Assembly (NCBI RefSeq): GCF_027460265.1
Contig: NZ_JAPZBC010000001.1
Location: 1,798,001 to 1,862,000, forward strand
DNA length: 64,000 nt
From: Streptomyces sp. WMMC940
GTDB taxonomy: Bacteria > Actinomycetota > Actinomycetes > Streptomycetales > Streptomycetaceae
Direction: 5' to 3'
Position 1 is the first letter of the stretch, and every line of letters begins with the position of its first letter. Below the pieces are notes generated by a model. It had not been told where the DNA came from and did no database searches. It worked only from the letters and a program-made list of their open reading frames with translations. The translations under genes and the position numbers were made by a program. This document shows, piece after piece, positions 45,575-53,596 of the stretch.

Positions 45575-46426
45575 ATGAAGCTCCGTAAGGCCTCCGCCGC
45601 CGCGGCCGCCGCAGTCGCGCTCGCTCTCACCGTCACCGCCTGTGGCTCCGGCAAGAAGGACGACGCGGCCGGCGGCGGTTCCGCGGGCGGCGGCGACAAG
45701 ATCACGATCGGTATCAAGGTCGACCAGCCGGGCATCGGCCTGAAGACCCCCGACGGCAAGTTCGTGGGCTTCGACGTCGACGTGGCCAAGTACGTGGCCA
45801 AGGAGCTCGGTTACGAAGAGGGCGACATCGTCTTCAAGGAGACCAAGAGCGCCGACCGCGAGACCGCGATCGAGCGCGGCGACGTCAAGTTCATCGTCGC
45901 CTCCTACTCGATCAACGACAAGCGCCTGGCCAAGGTGGACTTCGCCGGCCCGTACCTGCTGGCCCACCAGGACATCCTGGTCCGCGCCGACGACGACTCC
46001 ATCAAGTCCCCGGCGGACCTGAACAACAAGAAGCTCTGCTCGGTCACCGGCTCGACCTCGGCGCAGAACGTCAAGGACAAGCTGGCCCCGAAGGCGCAGC
46101 TGCAGGAGTACGGCGGCTACTCCGAGTGCCTCACCGGCCTGGAGAACAAGGTCATCGACGCGCTGACCACCGACGACTCCATCCTCGCCGGCTACGCCGC
46201 GCAGGACGCCTTCAAGGGCAAGTTCAAGCTCGCCGGCTTCAAGATGAGCAACGAGAACTACGGCATCGGCCTGAAGAAGGGCGACACCGAGCTCAAGGAC
46301 AAGATCAACAAGGCACTGGAGAAGATGGTCCAGGACAAGTCCTGGGACAAGGCCGTGGCGGCCCACTTCGGCCCGGCCGGCTACCAGAACGAGCCCGCCC
46401 CGAAGATCGGCAACATCGTCAAGTAA
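45575..46426 (+). CDS. gluB: glutamate-binding lipoprotein
   Basis: 283 residues. The signal peptide MKLRKASAAAAAAVALALTV ends in a V-T-A-C lipobox, so the protein is a lipoprotein. The mature part is an SBP family 3 fold: GIKVDQPGIGLKTPDGKFVGFDVDVA, the Arg-containing ligand segment SADRETAIERGDVKFIVASYS, and LAGFKMSNENYGIGLKKGD. AAGGGAAG precedes the ATG. A strong hairpin follows the stop (46441-46471), which may raise its transcript level above the permease genes. Confidence 0.94.
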   Translation: MKLRKASAAAAAAVALALTVTACGSGKKDDAAGGGSAGGGDKITIGIKVDQPGIGLKTPDGKFVGFDVDVAKYVAKELGYEEGDIVFKETKSADRETAIERGDVKFIVASYSINDKRLAKVDFAGPYLLAHQDILVRADDDSIKSPADLNNKKLCSVTGSTSAQNVKDKLAPKAQLQEYGGYSECLTGLENKVIDALTTDDSILAGYAAQDAFKGKFKLAGFKMSNENYGIGLKKGDTELKDKINKALEKMVQDKSWDKAVAAHFGPAGYQNEPAPKIGNIVK

Positions 46427-46440
46427 CGCCTGACCGACCG

Positions 46441-46471
46441 GGCGCGCCGCCGCTGACGGCGGCGGCGCGCC
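46441..46471 (+). promoter_or_regulatory. intercistronic hairpin between gluB and gluC
   Basis: A perfect 13-bp stem (46441-46453 with 46459-46471, starting GGCGCGCCGCCG) with a 5-base loop and no T-tract. Its position 3' of the binding-protein gene suits mRNA stabilisation or partial termination, which gives excess binding protein over permease. Confidence 0.7.
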
Positions 46472-46510
46472 GAGTCCTTCCCACTCGCAGACGCGGAAGC
46501 GCGGGAGATC

Positions 46511-47176
46511 GTGTTCGACTTTCTTGATATGGACGCCCTGCTGGGCGCCTTCTGGGTGACGGTGAAACTCACCGTCTACTCGGCCATAGGCTCCCTGATA
46601 TGGGGAACGCTGCTGGCCGGCATGCGGGTCAGCCCGGTACCGCTGATGCGGGCCGTCGGCACCGCGTACGTGAACGTCGTGCGTAACATCCCGCTCACCG
46701 TCGTCATCCTCTTCACCTCACTGGGGCTCTTCCAGACGCTGGGCGTCACCCTGGCCGGCGGCAACTTCGAGGTGATCAACTTCCGGCTGGCGGTGCTCGG
46801 CCTGATCGCCTACACCGCGGCCTTCGTGTGCGAGGCGCTGCGGTCCGGCATCAACACCGTGCCCGTAGGCCAGGCGGAGGCGGCGCGCGCCCTGGGCCTG
46901 AGCTTCACCCAGGTGCTGACGCTCATCGTCCTTCCGCAGGCCTTCCGGTCGGTCGTCAACCCGCTGGCCAACGTGCTGATCGCACTGACCAAGAACACCA
47001 CCGTCGCCGCGGTGATCGGTGTCGCGGAGGCATCGCTGCTGATGAAGGAGTGGATCGAGACGTACGCCGCCCTGATCCCGATCGTCGCGGTCTTCGCGTT
47101 CGGCTTCATCTGCCTCACGCTGCCGACCGGACTGGTACTCGGCTGGGTGAGCAGGAAGGTGGCGGTGAAGCGATGA
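46511..47176 (+). CDS. gluC: glutamate ABC transporter permease GluC
   Basis: 221-residue permease of the HisMQ family with about five hydrophobic helices and the EAA loop (GQAEAARALGLSFTQVLTLIVLPQA) that contacts the ATPase. GTG start at 46511. Its TGA overlaps the ATG of gluD. Confidence 0.93.
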   Translation: MFDFLDMDALLGAFWVTVKLTVYSAIGSLIWGTLLAGMRVSPVPLMRAVGTAYVNVVRNIPLTVVILFTSLGLFQTLGVTLAGGNFEVINFRLAVLGLIAYTAAFVCEALRSGINTVPVGQAEAARALGLSFTQVLTLIVLPQAFRSVVNPLANVLIALTKNTTVAAVIGVAEASLLMKEWIETYAALIPIVAVFAFGFICLTLPTGLVLGWVSRKVAVKR

Positions 47177-48105
47177 GTTCCGTCCTCTACGACACCCCGG
47201 GCACGCGTGCCAAGCGGCGCAACGTCGGCTACACCGTCCTGTTCCTGGCCCTGCTCGCGCTGGCCGTCTGGTGGGTCTACGACGGCCTGAGCTCCAAGGG
47301 CCAGCTCGACTGGATCAAGTGGGAGCCGTTCTTCACCAGCTCCCAGCCGTACGCCACCTACCTCTGGCCCGGACTGCAGAACACCCTGATCGCCGCGACC
47401 CTCGCGCTGGTCATCGCACTGCCGCTCGGTGCGGTCTTCGGCATCGCCCGGCTCTCCGACCACCGTTCGGTCCGCGCCGTCGCCGGCACGGTCGTGGAGT
47501 TCTTCCGCGCCATCCCCGTGCTGATCCTGATGCTGTTCGCCAACGCGGCCTACGCCGACTTCACCGACATCAGCAGCGATGTGCGCCCGCTGTACGCGGT
47601 GGTCACCGGCCTGGTGCTGTACAACGCCTCGGTCCTCGCGGAGATCGTCCGGGCCGGCATCCAGTCCCTGCCGCGAGGCCAGACGGACGCCGCCAAGGCG
47701 ATCGGCATGCGCAAGGGGCAGACGATGCGGCACGTGCTGCTGCCGCAGTCGGTGACGGCCATGCTGCCGGCCATCGTCAGCCAGATGGTCGTCATCGTGA
47801 AGGACACCGCCCTGGGTGGCGCGATGCTCTCCTTCAACGAACTGCTGTCCTCCGTCCGGCCGATGAGCGCCAACTACGGCGCCAACACCATCGCCTGCTT
47901 CACCGTCGTCGCCGTCATCTTCGTCACGCTGAACTTCGCCCTCACCACCGCGGCGGGGTGGCTGGAGCGCAAGCTGCGGCGCGGCAAGAAGAGCACGGGC
48001 GCCGTCGTCCACGCCGGTCCCGGCGGCGGCCTGGAGACGGTGGGGCCCGCCGACGGTATCTCCACACAGGGCGACTTCAAATCGGGCGCCGGAGGCGGGG
48101 GCTGA
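47173..48105 (+). CDS. gluD: glutamate ABC transporter permease GluD
   Basis: 310-residue permease, translationally coupled to gluC by an ATGA overlap. It has an N-terminal helix (VGYTVLFLALLALAVWWVYDG), the VVEFFRAIPVLILMLF segment, an EAA loop (GQTDAAKAIGMRKGQTMRHVLLPQ) and a hydrophilic C-terminal tail of ~45 residues rich in Gly and Lys. The tail is longer than in most relatives. Confidence 0.93.
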   Translation: MSSVLYDTPGTRAKRRNVGYTVLFLALLALAVWWVYDGLSSKGQLDWIKWEPFFTSSQPYATYLWPGLQNTLIAATLALVIALPLGAVFGIARLSDHRSVRAVAGTVVEFFRAIPVLILMLFANAAYADFTDISSDVRPLYAVVTGLVLYNASVLAEIVRAGIQSLPRGQTDAAKAIGMRKGQTMRHVLLPQSVTAMLPAIVSQMVVIVKDTALGGAMLSFNELLSSVRPMSANYGANTIACFTVVAVIFVTLNFALTTAAGWLERKLRRGKKSTGAVVHAGPGGGLETVGPADGISTQGDFKSGAGGGG

Positions 48106-48129
48106 CCCCGCAACGGGGCAGGAACCATC

Positions 48130-48166
48130 GAAGGGCGGCGGCGCGAAGGCGTCCGCCGCCCTTCGT
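48130..48166 (+). terminator. terminator of the gluABCD operon
   Basis: CGAAGGGCGGCGG (48130-48142) pairs perfectly with CCGCCGCCCTTCG (48154-48166), an 11-base loop, 24 bp after the gluD stop. Confidence 0.85.
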
Positions 48167-48279
48167 CGCTTGACGGGGACACCGGCAGTGGGTTGCATAC
48201 GTTCTGTGATCGCACACCGGGTGCCAGCCGGCCCATTCCCCCTGTTCACTCCGTCCCGGCAGGTCTCAGGAGCAGCGCC

Positions 48280-49884
48280 GTGGACCCGGTGATCGTCGTC
48301 GGCGCGGGTCCGGTCGGGCTCGCCCTCGCCCTCGCCCTCGCCGCTCAGGGCGTTCCTTCGGTGGTCCTCGACGAGGGCGAGGGCAAGGACGAGCCGCGCC
48401 CCGCGCGTACGGTCCTCCTGCGCGCGGACACCGCGGCGCTCGCCCAGCGGCTGGGCTGCGCCACGATCCGTGACGAGGGAGCCCGCTGGGCCGGCTGGCG
48501 TTCGCTGCGGCGCAAGCAGGAACTGCGCCGGGTGGAGTTCCACGGGGAGGATCTGCCGGCTCCCGTGCACATCCCCCAGCACGCCCTGACGCGGGGACTG
48601 CGGGCGGCCGTGGACGCGGCGGACCTGGTGCGGGTCGCCACGCACAGCCGTCTCGACGCGTTGGAACAGGACGGGAGCGGTGTCACCGCGCACCCGCGCG
48701 GACCCGGGTCGACCTGGTGGCGCGGGAGTTTCCTGGTCGGCTGCGACGGGGCCAGGTCGACGGTCAGAAAGCTCCTCGGGATCCGGTTCCCGGGCCGGAC
48801 CGCCGTGGAACGCCACGCCGTCGCGGCCCTGCGCACCGAGCTGCCCTGGCCCGACGAAGGCGTGCTGCACCGGCTGCCGCCGTGGCGCGCGGTCGGGGAC
48901 GAGGTGACCGCGCGACCGCTGCCCGACGGCGTCTGGCGGCTGGACTGGCTGCTGCCCGCGCGCGGCGAACTGGTGACGCCCGACGCGCTGGTGTCACGGG
49001 TCCGGGACACGCTGGCCGGCTGGTGCGAGGGACCGCCGCAGTACGACCTCCTCGACACCGGCGTCCACACCCTGCACCACCGGCTGGCCCGACGCTGGCG
49101 TGTGGACCGTGCCTTCCTCGCCGGGGACGCGGCCCATCTCCTCGGCGCGGTCGGCACCCAGGGCGTGGACGAGGGCATGCGCGACGCCGACAACCTGGCG
49201 TGGAAGCTCGCCCAGGCCTGGCACCACGGCGCCTCCGAAACCCTGCTCGACAGCTACCAGGCCGAACGGCGCACGGCGGTTGCCGCACGGCTGCGGGCCG
49301 CGGACCAGTCCCTGCCGATACTGCGCGGCACCGGTGGCCTGCGGACGTATCTGCCGGGCGCCACGCGGGGGCACGACACGCTCCTGACGGACGGGCATCT
49401 GGGGCTCGGCGCGCTGGGTGCGCCCCCCGCCTACCCGCACTCCCCCCTCATGCCCCAGCACGCCGACGCGCACACCGCAGTCGGAACACCGGCCGGTGCT
49501 CCGGTGGCGGACGTGGCCGTGACGACGCCCGACGGGACGGCCGCCCGGCTGCGGGACCGGCTGGGCCGGGCCCGGCTGCTGGTGGTCCTGATCGCCCCCG
49601 GCACGGGCGTGTGGGACCGGCGCCACTGGGTGACGGCCGGCGTCATGCCCCGGCTCGCCTCGACGGTGTCGGAGCTGCCCGCCCGGGCGGAGCTGCTCGT
49701 CGCCGAGTCCTATCCGGGTGCATCGGCGCACACGGTGCTGCTGGTCAGGCCGGACGGACATCTCGCCGCCGCCTTCGGGGGCGTGCGTCCGGCCGAGCTG
49801 CACGCCGCGGCCGACGCGGTGCGTGGAGGTGCGCCCGCGACCTCGGAGTCCCGCGCCGAGCACGCGACCGCACGGTCGGACTGA
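48280..49884 (+). CDS. FAD-dependent aromatic monooxygenase (phenol hydroxylase/PHBH family)
   Basis: 534 residues. The Rossmann motif VIVVGAGPVGLALALALA opens the protein, followed by the DG motif (GSFLVGCDGARSTVRKLLG) and the GD motif (AFLAGDAAHLLGAVGTQGVDEGMRDADNLAWKLA). The C-terminal ~150 residues form a thioredoxin-like domain as in phenol-hydroxylase relatives. The GTG at 48280 has CAGGAGC seven bases upstream. It hydroxylates an unknown aromatic or polyketide-type substrate using NAD(P)H and oxygen. It stands alone between the glu terminator and the leader peptide; no pathway genes adjoin it. Confidence 0.87.
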   Translation: MDPVIVVGAGPVGLALALALAAQGVPSVVLDEGEGKDEPRPARTVLLRADTAALAQRLGCATIRDEGARWAGWRSLRRKQELRRVEFHGEDLPAPVHIPQHALTRGLRAAVDAADLVRVATHSRLDALEQDGSGVTAHPRGPGSTWWRGSFLVGCDGARSTVRKLLGIRFPGRTAVERHAVAALRTELPWPDEGVLHRLPPWRAVGDEVTARPLPDGVWRLDWLLPARGELVTPDALVSRVRDTLAGWCEGPPQYDLLDTGVHTLHHRLARRWRVDRAFLAGDAAHLLGAVGTQGVDEGMRDADNLAWKLAQAWHHGASETLLDSYQAERRTAVAARLRAADQSLPILRGTGGLRTYLPGATRGHDTLLTDGHLGLGALGAPPAYPHSPLMPQHADAHTAVGTPAGAPVADVAVTTPDGTAARLRDRLGRARLLVVLIAPGTGVWDRRHWVTAGVMPRLASTVSELPARAELLVAESYPGASAHTVLLVRPDGHLAAAFGGVRPAELHAAADAVRGGAPATSESRAEHATARSD

Positions 49885-49961
49885 GCACCCGCCCGCACTG
49901 CGGACATCCGTTGACCGGCACGGGCGCACATGGTGTACTCCGGGGCGTGACCGACACCGAT

Positions 49962-50033
49962 GTGCGCCTGTGGCGGAGGGTCCACATGGACCTGCTCCGC
50001 TATGCGGGCTGCGTGTGTCGACGGTCTTGCTGA
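49962..50033 (+). CDS. Cys-rich leader peptide upstream of cysteine dioxygenase
   Basis: A 23-residue ORF (GTG start at 49962, or an in-frame GTG at 49947) with sequence VRLWRRVHMDLLRYAGCVCR plus RSC. It has the RRxHxDLxR core of the actinobacterial 'putative leader peptides' that precede sulfur-metabolism genes, with three cysteines in its last seven residues. It ends 114 bp before the dioxygenase start. Cys-codon clustering at the end of a short ORF suggests translational sensing of cysteine supply. Confidence 0.75.
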   Translation: MRLWRRVHMDLLRYAGCVCRRSC

Positions 50034-50036
50034 CCC

Positions 50037-50097
50037 CGCCTTCCCTCTCTCTCCCCCTGCTTTCGCGGCCGCGTTCGCGCACGGGTGTCCCCGTGCG
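50037..50097 (+). promoter_or_regulatory. leader region: pyrimidine tract plus hairpin (possible attenuator)
   Basis: Immediately after the leader stop a ~28-base C/T-rich tract (50037-50064) is followed by a perfect hairpin, CGCACGGG-TGTC-CCCGTGCG (50078-50097), then 50 bases to the dioxygenase GTG. The layout fits cysteine-dependent attenuation or Rho-dependent control. No antiterminator partner is obvious by eye. Confidence 0.4.
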
Positions 50098-50147
50098 GGC
50101 GAGCACGTCGGCCGTGGGCGTCTCAGCGAGTCCCCAGGACGGTTCCC

Positions 50148-50675
50148 GTGACCCGGTCTGCTCCCGTGCACACCAAGGCCGCCGCACCCACCGCGGCCGA
50201 ACTCCTCGCGTTTGTGCGGCGTGCCGCCGCCGACACCGACATGATCGCCTCGCTGCCCCTGGACCCCGAGGGCCGCACCTGGGTGCGGCTGGAAGGGCCG
50301 GGCGGCAGTGAGGCGTGGTTGATCGGCTGGCCTCCCGGCACCGGCACCGGCTGGCACGACCATGCGGAATCGGTCGGCGCCTTCGCCACCGCGTCGGGCG
50401 AGCTGACGGAGAACTCCCTCGCGGTCCGGCTCCCCGCGAGCGGCTGGAAGACCCTGGAGCTGGCGGAGGACGTGGACCGCGGACGGCACCTCGGCCCCGG
50501 CGAGGGGCGGGCGTTCGGCAGGCACCATGTCCACGAGGTGCTCAACGAGTCCACCACCGAGCACGCGATCTCGGTCCACGCGTACCACCCGCCGCTGCCG
50601 CTGCTGCGGCGGTTCGGCAGGAGCGGCGCGGTACTCCGCCTCGAGCAGGTCGAACGTCCGGAGGACTGGCAGTGA
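50148..50675 (+). CDS. cysteine dioxygenase family protein
   Basis: Predicted to oxidise cysteine (or a related thiol) to its sulfinate with non-heme iron. The 175-residue cupin carries the metal ligands His70 and His72 in GTGWHDHAES and the third His in the GRHHVHEVLN segment. GTG start at 50148 with AGGAC nine bases upstream. The stop overlaps the start of the rhodanese gene (GTGA), so the two are translated together as a cysteine-sulfur disposal pair. Confidence 0.88.
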   Translation: MTRSAPVHTKAAAPTAAELLAFVRRAAADTDMIASLPLDPEGRTWVRLEGPGGSEAWLIGWPPGTGTGWHDHAESVGAFATASGELTENSLAVRLPASGWKTLELAEDVDRGRHLGPGEGRAFGRHHVHEVLNESTTEHAISVHAYHPPLPLLRRFGRSGAVLRLEQVERPEDWQ

Positions 50676-51076
50676 GCGAACGGCCGACAGGAATCGACGA
50701 GTTGCTCGAGCGGGTCCGGGAGGGCCTGGACCGGGTCGAACCCCCCGAGGCGTTCGAGGCGGCCGCGGACGGTGCGCTGCTGGTCGACATCCGCTACGCG
50801 GCGCTGCGCGACCGGGACGGGCTGATCCCCGGTGCGCTGGTCGTCGAACGCAATGAACTGGAGTGGCGGCTGGACCCGCTGGGCAGCCATCGTGCGCCGG
50901 AGGCCACCGGCCATGACCTGCGGGTCGTGGTCGTCTGCAACGAGGGGTACGCCTCATCGCTCGCGGCGGCCTCACTCCGGCAGCTCGGGCTGCACCGCGC
51001 GACCGATATGGTCGGGGGCTTCCAGGCGTGGCGTGCGCAAGGACTGCCGGTGCAGGTGCCGGAGACGGCGGAGTAG
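50672..51076 (+). CDS. rhodanese-domain sulfurtransferase
   Basis: 134 residues, one rhodanese domain. It has LLVDIRY, the persulfide-forming Cys89 in VVVVCNEGYASSLAAASLRQLG and the closing GGFQAWRAQGLPV. The active-site loop CNEGYAS is of the single-domain type. GTG start overlaps the dioxygenase stop. It probably handles sulfane sulfur arising from cysteine catabolism. Confidence 0.88.
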   Translation: MSERPTGIDELLERVREGLDRVEPPEAFEAAADGALLVDIRYAALRDRDGLIPGALVVERNELEWRLDPLGSHRAPEATGHDLRVVVVCNEGYASSLAAASLRQLGLHRATDMVGGFQAWRAQGLPVQVPETAE

Positions 51077-51107
51077 CGGTCGCGAGGCGGTACGGGTGTG
51101 CGGCGTC

Positions 51108-51185
51108 TGACCGACGCACGCACGGGTGTCGGGAGTCGGCTGCCGGTGAGCCGGCGACGTACACGATGCGGGCGTGCGTCGGTCA
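51108..51185. repeat. 14-bp perfect inverted repeat with nested hairpin
   Basis: TGACCGACGCACGC (51108-51121) and its exact complement GCGTGCGTCGGTCA (51172-51185) enclose 50 bp. Inside, GTCGGCTGCCGG...CCGGCGAC can fold separately. It starts 31 bp after the rhodanese stop. Confidence 0.75.
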
Positions 51186-51234
51186 ACTGACCGTGGGGCG
51201 GCCGGTTGACATGGCGCCCCGCAGTCGGCACCGA

Positions 51235-51298
51235 AGCGGACCGGTGTTCCGGGACGTGGTTTCCCTCGTCCCTTCCCCTCCGTGAACACCGGTCCGCT
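51235..51298. repeat. 15-bp perfect inverted repeat
   Basis: AGCGGACCGGTGTTC (51235-51249) pairs exactly with GAACACCGGTCCGCT (51284-51298) across 34 bp. It could end transcription or be a binding site. Confidence 0.75.
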
Positions 51299-51580
51299 CC
51301 CGTGGTCCTGGTGGGCCTCGGCCTCCGGCCGGCGCCGAGGGCACGGCGTTCGCCCCTCATGAACACCCGGGCGGTCCCGGGTGGTCCCGGGTGGTGAGGA
51401 GAGAACCACCAGGCGGGCTGGAAGTCACCGAGGCAGGTGAAAAGTCGTGGACGAGTCCGAACTCGGACGGGCGCTGTGCCCGGCACCGCCCGGGTGAAGC
51501 CCGCCACGGCCACGACCCGTGGCCGGCCGGTTCGGCGCCCCGCATCGACCCGTCCATGAACCGTCCTTGTCTGCGGCCGG

Positions 51581-52174
51581 TCAGGACATACCGTCCTCCA
51601 GACCGTCCAGGCCCTCGGTGTCCTCGCCCTCCTCCTCCAGGGCCCGGCGGACCACCCTCAGGGCCATGCCCTCCGGGTATCCCTTGCGGGCGAGCATGCC
51701 CGCGAGACGGCGGAGGCGGCGGTCCCGGTCGAGGCCTCGGGTGGAGCGGAGTTTCCTGGCGACCAGCTCGCGCGCCGTCTCCTCCTCCTGGTCGGAGTCG
51801 AGCCGGCCGACCGCTTCGTCGATCAGCGCCGGGGCGACGCCCTTGGTGCGCAGCTCGCGGGCGAGGGCGCGACGGGCCAGTCCGCGGCCGTGGTGCCGTG
51901 ACTCCACCCAGGCGCCCGCGAAGGCCGCGTCGTCGATGAGCCCGACGTCCTCGAAGCGGGACAGCACCTCCCCGGCGGCCTCGTCCGGGATCCCGCGCTT
52001 GCGGAGCGCCTCGGCGAGTTGCTTCCGGGTCCGGGGCGTGCCGGTGAGCAGGCGCAGACAGATCGCCCGCGCCCTCTCTTCCGGGTCCTGGGGCGGCAGC
52101 TCCTCATCGGCCCTCGACGATGCGGAGCTGCCGCCCGGCCAATCCGCGGTACGCCGCGGGCTCGGGTCGGGCAC
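51581..52174 (-). CDS. recX: RecX, regulator of RecA
   Basis: 197 residues with a disordered N-terminal ~30 residues, then the three-helix tandem repeats of RecX (RARAICLRLLTGTPRTRKQL, FEDVGLIDDAAFAGAWVESR, RRALARELRTKGVAPALID) and a Glu/Asp-rich tail. It limits RecA filament growth. GTG start at 52174, nine bases after the recA stop codon, so it is co-transcribed with recA. Confidence 0.94.
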   Translation of the reverse strand: MPDPSPRRTADWPGGSSASSRADEELPPQDPEERARAICLRLLTGTPRTRKQLAEALRKRGIPDEAAGEVLSRFEDVGLIDDAAFAGAWVESRHHGRGLARRALARELRTKGVAPALIDEAVGRLDSDQEEETARELVARKLRSTRGLDRDRRLRRLAGMLARKGYPEGMALRVVRRALEEEGEDTEGLDGLEDGMS

Positions 52175-52182
52175 GGTGCCGG

Positions 52183-53319
52183 TCAGCCCTTGGCCGCCGT
52201 GGCCGTCTTGGTGGCCTTCGCCGCCTTGGTGGCGGGGGCGGGCACCGACTTGGCGGGAGCGTCGGCCGGGGCGGCGGCGCTCGCCGCGTCCGCGCCGGGC
52301 TCGCCCGCCGGGGTCTCGGTGCTGCTCACCCCGACGCCCAACTTCTCCTTGATCTTCTTCTCGATCTCGTTGGCGAGATCGGGGTTGTCCTTCAGGAAGT
52401 TCCGCGCGTTCTCCTTGCCCTGTCCGAGCTGGTCGCCCTCGTACGTGTACCAGGCGCCGGCCTTGCGGACGAAGCCGTGCTCCACGCCCATGTCGATCAG
52501 TCCGCCCTCGCGGCTGATGCCCTGGCCGTAGAGGATGTCGAACTCGGCCTGCTTGAAGGGCGGCGCGACCTTGTTCTTGACGACCTTGCAGCGGGTGCGG
52601 TTGCCGACGGCCTCGGTCCCGTCCTTCAGGGTCTCGATGCGGCGGATGTCGATGCGCACCGAGGCGTAGAACTTCAGCGCACGGCCACCGGTCGTGGTCT
52701 CGGGCGAGCCGAACATCACGCCGATCTTCTCGCGGAGCTGGTTGATGAAGATCGCCGTGGTCTTGGACTGGTTGAGCGCGCTCGTGATCTTCCGCAGGGC
52801 CTGGCTCATCAGCCGCGCCTGGAGACCCACGTGGGAGTCGCCCATCTCTCCCTCGATCTCCGCGCGCGGCACGAGCGCGGCGACGGAGTCGATGACGATG
52901 AGGTCGAGCGCGCCGGAGCGGACCAGCATGTCGACGATCTCGAGCGCCTGCTCGCCGTTGTCCGGCTGGGACAGGATCAGGTTGTCGATGTCGACGCCGA
53001 GCTTCTTCGCGTACTCGGGGTCGAGGGCGTGCTCGGCGTCGACGAAGGCGACCTGGCCGCCCGCCTTCTGCGCGTTGGCGACGGCGTGCAGGGTCAGAGT
53101 CGTCTTGCCGGAGGACTCCGGGCCGTAGATCTCCACCACACGGCCGCGCGGCAGGCCACCGACACCCAGCGCGACATCGAGCGCCGTCGAGCCGGTCGGG
53201 ATGACCTCGATGGGCTCCTTCGACCGCTCGCCCATGCGCATCACGGCGCCCTTGCCGAACTGTCGTTCAATCTGCGCGAGCGCGGCGTCGAGCGCCTTCT
53301 CGCGGTCGGTTCCTGCCAT
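52183..53319 (-). CDS. recA: DNA recombinase RecA
   Basis: 378 residues. It shows [15 protein letters not shown] N-domain (here [11 protein letters not shown]), Walker [22 protein letters not shown], Walker [23 protein letters not shown], loop L1 [15 protein letters not shown] and loop L2 [22 protein letters not shown]. The C-terminal tail is Ala/Lys/Pro-rich, longer than in E. coli. The ATG at 53319 ([14 protein letters not shown]) is family-typical; upstream in-frame codons are not conserved. Upstream lie a LexA box and an exact RecA-NDp promoter match. Confidence 0.98.
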   Translation of the reverse strand: MAGTDREKALDAALAQIERQFGKGAVMRMGERSKEPIEVIPTGSTALDVALGVGGLPRGRVVEIYGPESSGKTTLTLHAVANAQKAGGQVAFVDAEHALDPEYAKKLGVDIDNLILSQPDNGEQALEIVDMLVRSGALDLIVIDSVAALVPRAEIEGEMGDSHVGLQARLMSQALRKITSALNQSKTTAIFINQLREKIGVMFGSPETTTGGRALKFYASVRIDIRRIETLKDGTEAVGNRTRCKVVKNKVAPPFKQAEFDILYGQGISREGGLIDMGVEHGFVRKAGAWYTYEGDQLGQGKENARNFLKDNPDLANEIEKKIKEKLGVGVSSTETPAGEPGADAASAAAPADAPAKSVPAPATKAAKATKTATAAKG

Positions 53320-53362
53320 GGGTTCCACCCGGTTTGCTTGAGTCGATCGCTTCACGCCAAAG

Positions 53363-53385
53363 ACGCTAACCCCTGCCACTGACAA
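53363..53385 (-). promoter_or_regulatory. RecA-NDp (PafBC-type) promoter of recA
   Basis: On the minus strand TTGTCAGTG, then 8 bases, then TAGCGT, an exact match to TTGTCRGTG-N8-TAnnnT. The predicted transcript starts near 53356, about 37 bases before the recA ATG. In mycobacteria this promoter drives LexA-independent induction of recA by PafBC. Confidence 0.85.
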
Positions 53386-53408
53386 TGCGCCCCGACGTCC
53401 CTCCAACC

Positions 53409-53417
53409 TGTGGATAA
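53409..53417 (-). promoter_or_regulatory. DnaA box upstream of recA
   Basis: TTATCCACA on the minus strand. The 12 bp CCTGTGGATAAC here is identical to half of the palindrome at 2452-2475. It is a single box, about 90 bp before recA. Confidence 0.5.
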
Positions 53418-53456
53418 CCCGGTGAAGACCCCGGGATCCCAAGGCCGGACCCCCAT

Positions 53457-53472
53457 AAGAATGGATGTTCGA
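53457..53472 (-). promoter_or_regulatory. LexA (SOS) box upstream of recA
   Basis: TCGAAC-ATCC-ATTCTT on the minus strand; the core GAACATCCATTC matches the SOS box reported for Streptomyces recA. It is about 140 bp before the start codon and upstream of the NDp promoter. Confidence 0.75.
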
Positions 53473-53596
53473 TTTTGGTGTCAAGCACGCTGCCCGCGCC
53501 GCGCGCCCCGTGCCGCACGCCGCCCGCGGGGCCGCCGGAGGACCGCGGCCGGGCCGCCGCGGCCGCCCAAGGACGGTCGGGGTCCCGGACGGACCG

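Larger units (their letters stand above)
51077..51580. other. 504-bp spacer between the rhodanese gene and recX
   Basis: Between convergent genes I see no convincing protein gene. The spacer is structured: two long perfect inverted repeats (51108-51185 and 51235-51298), a GGTCA-AC-TGACC palindrome (51181-51192) and the tandem CGGGTGGTCC motif near 51375. It is less GC-rich than the flanks. Possible roles are terminators or a short mobile-element remnant. Confidence 0.5.
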
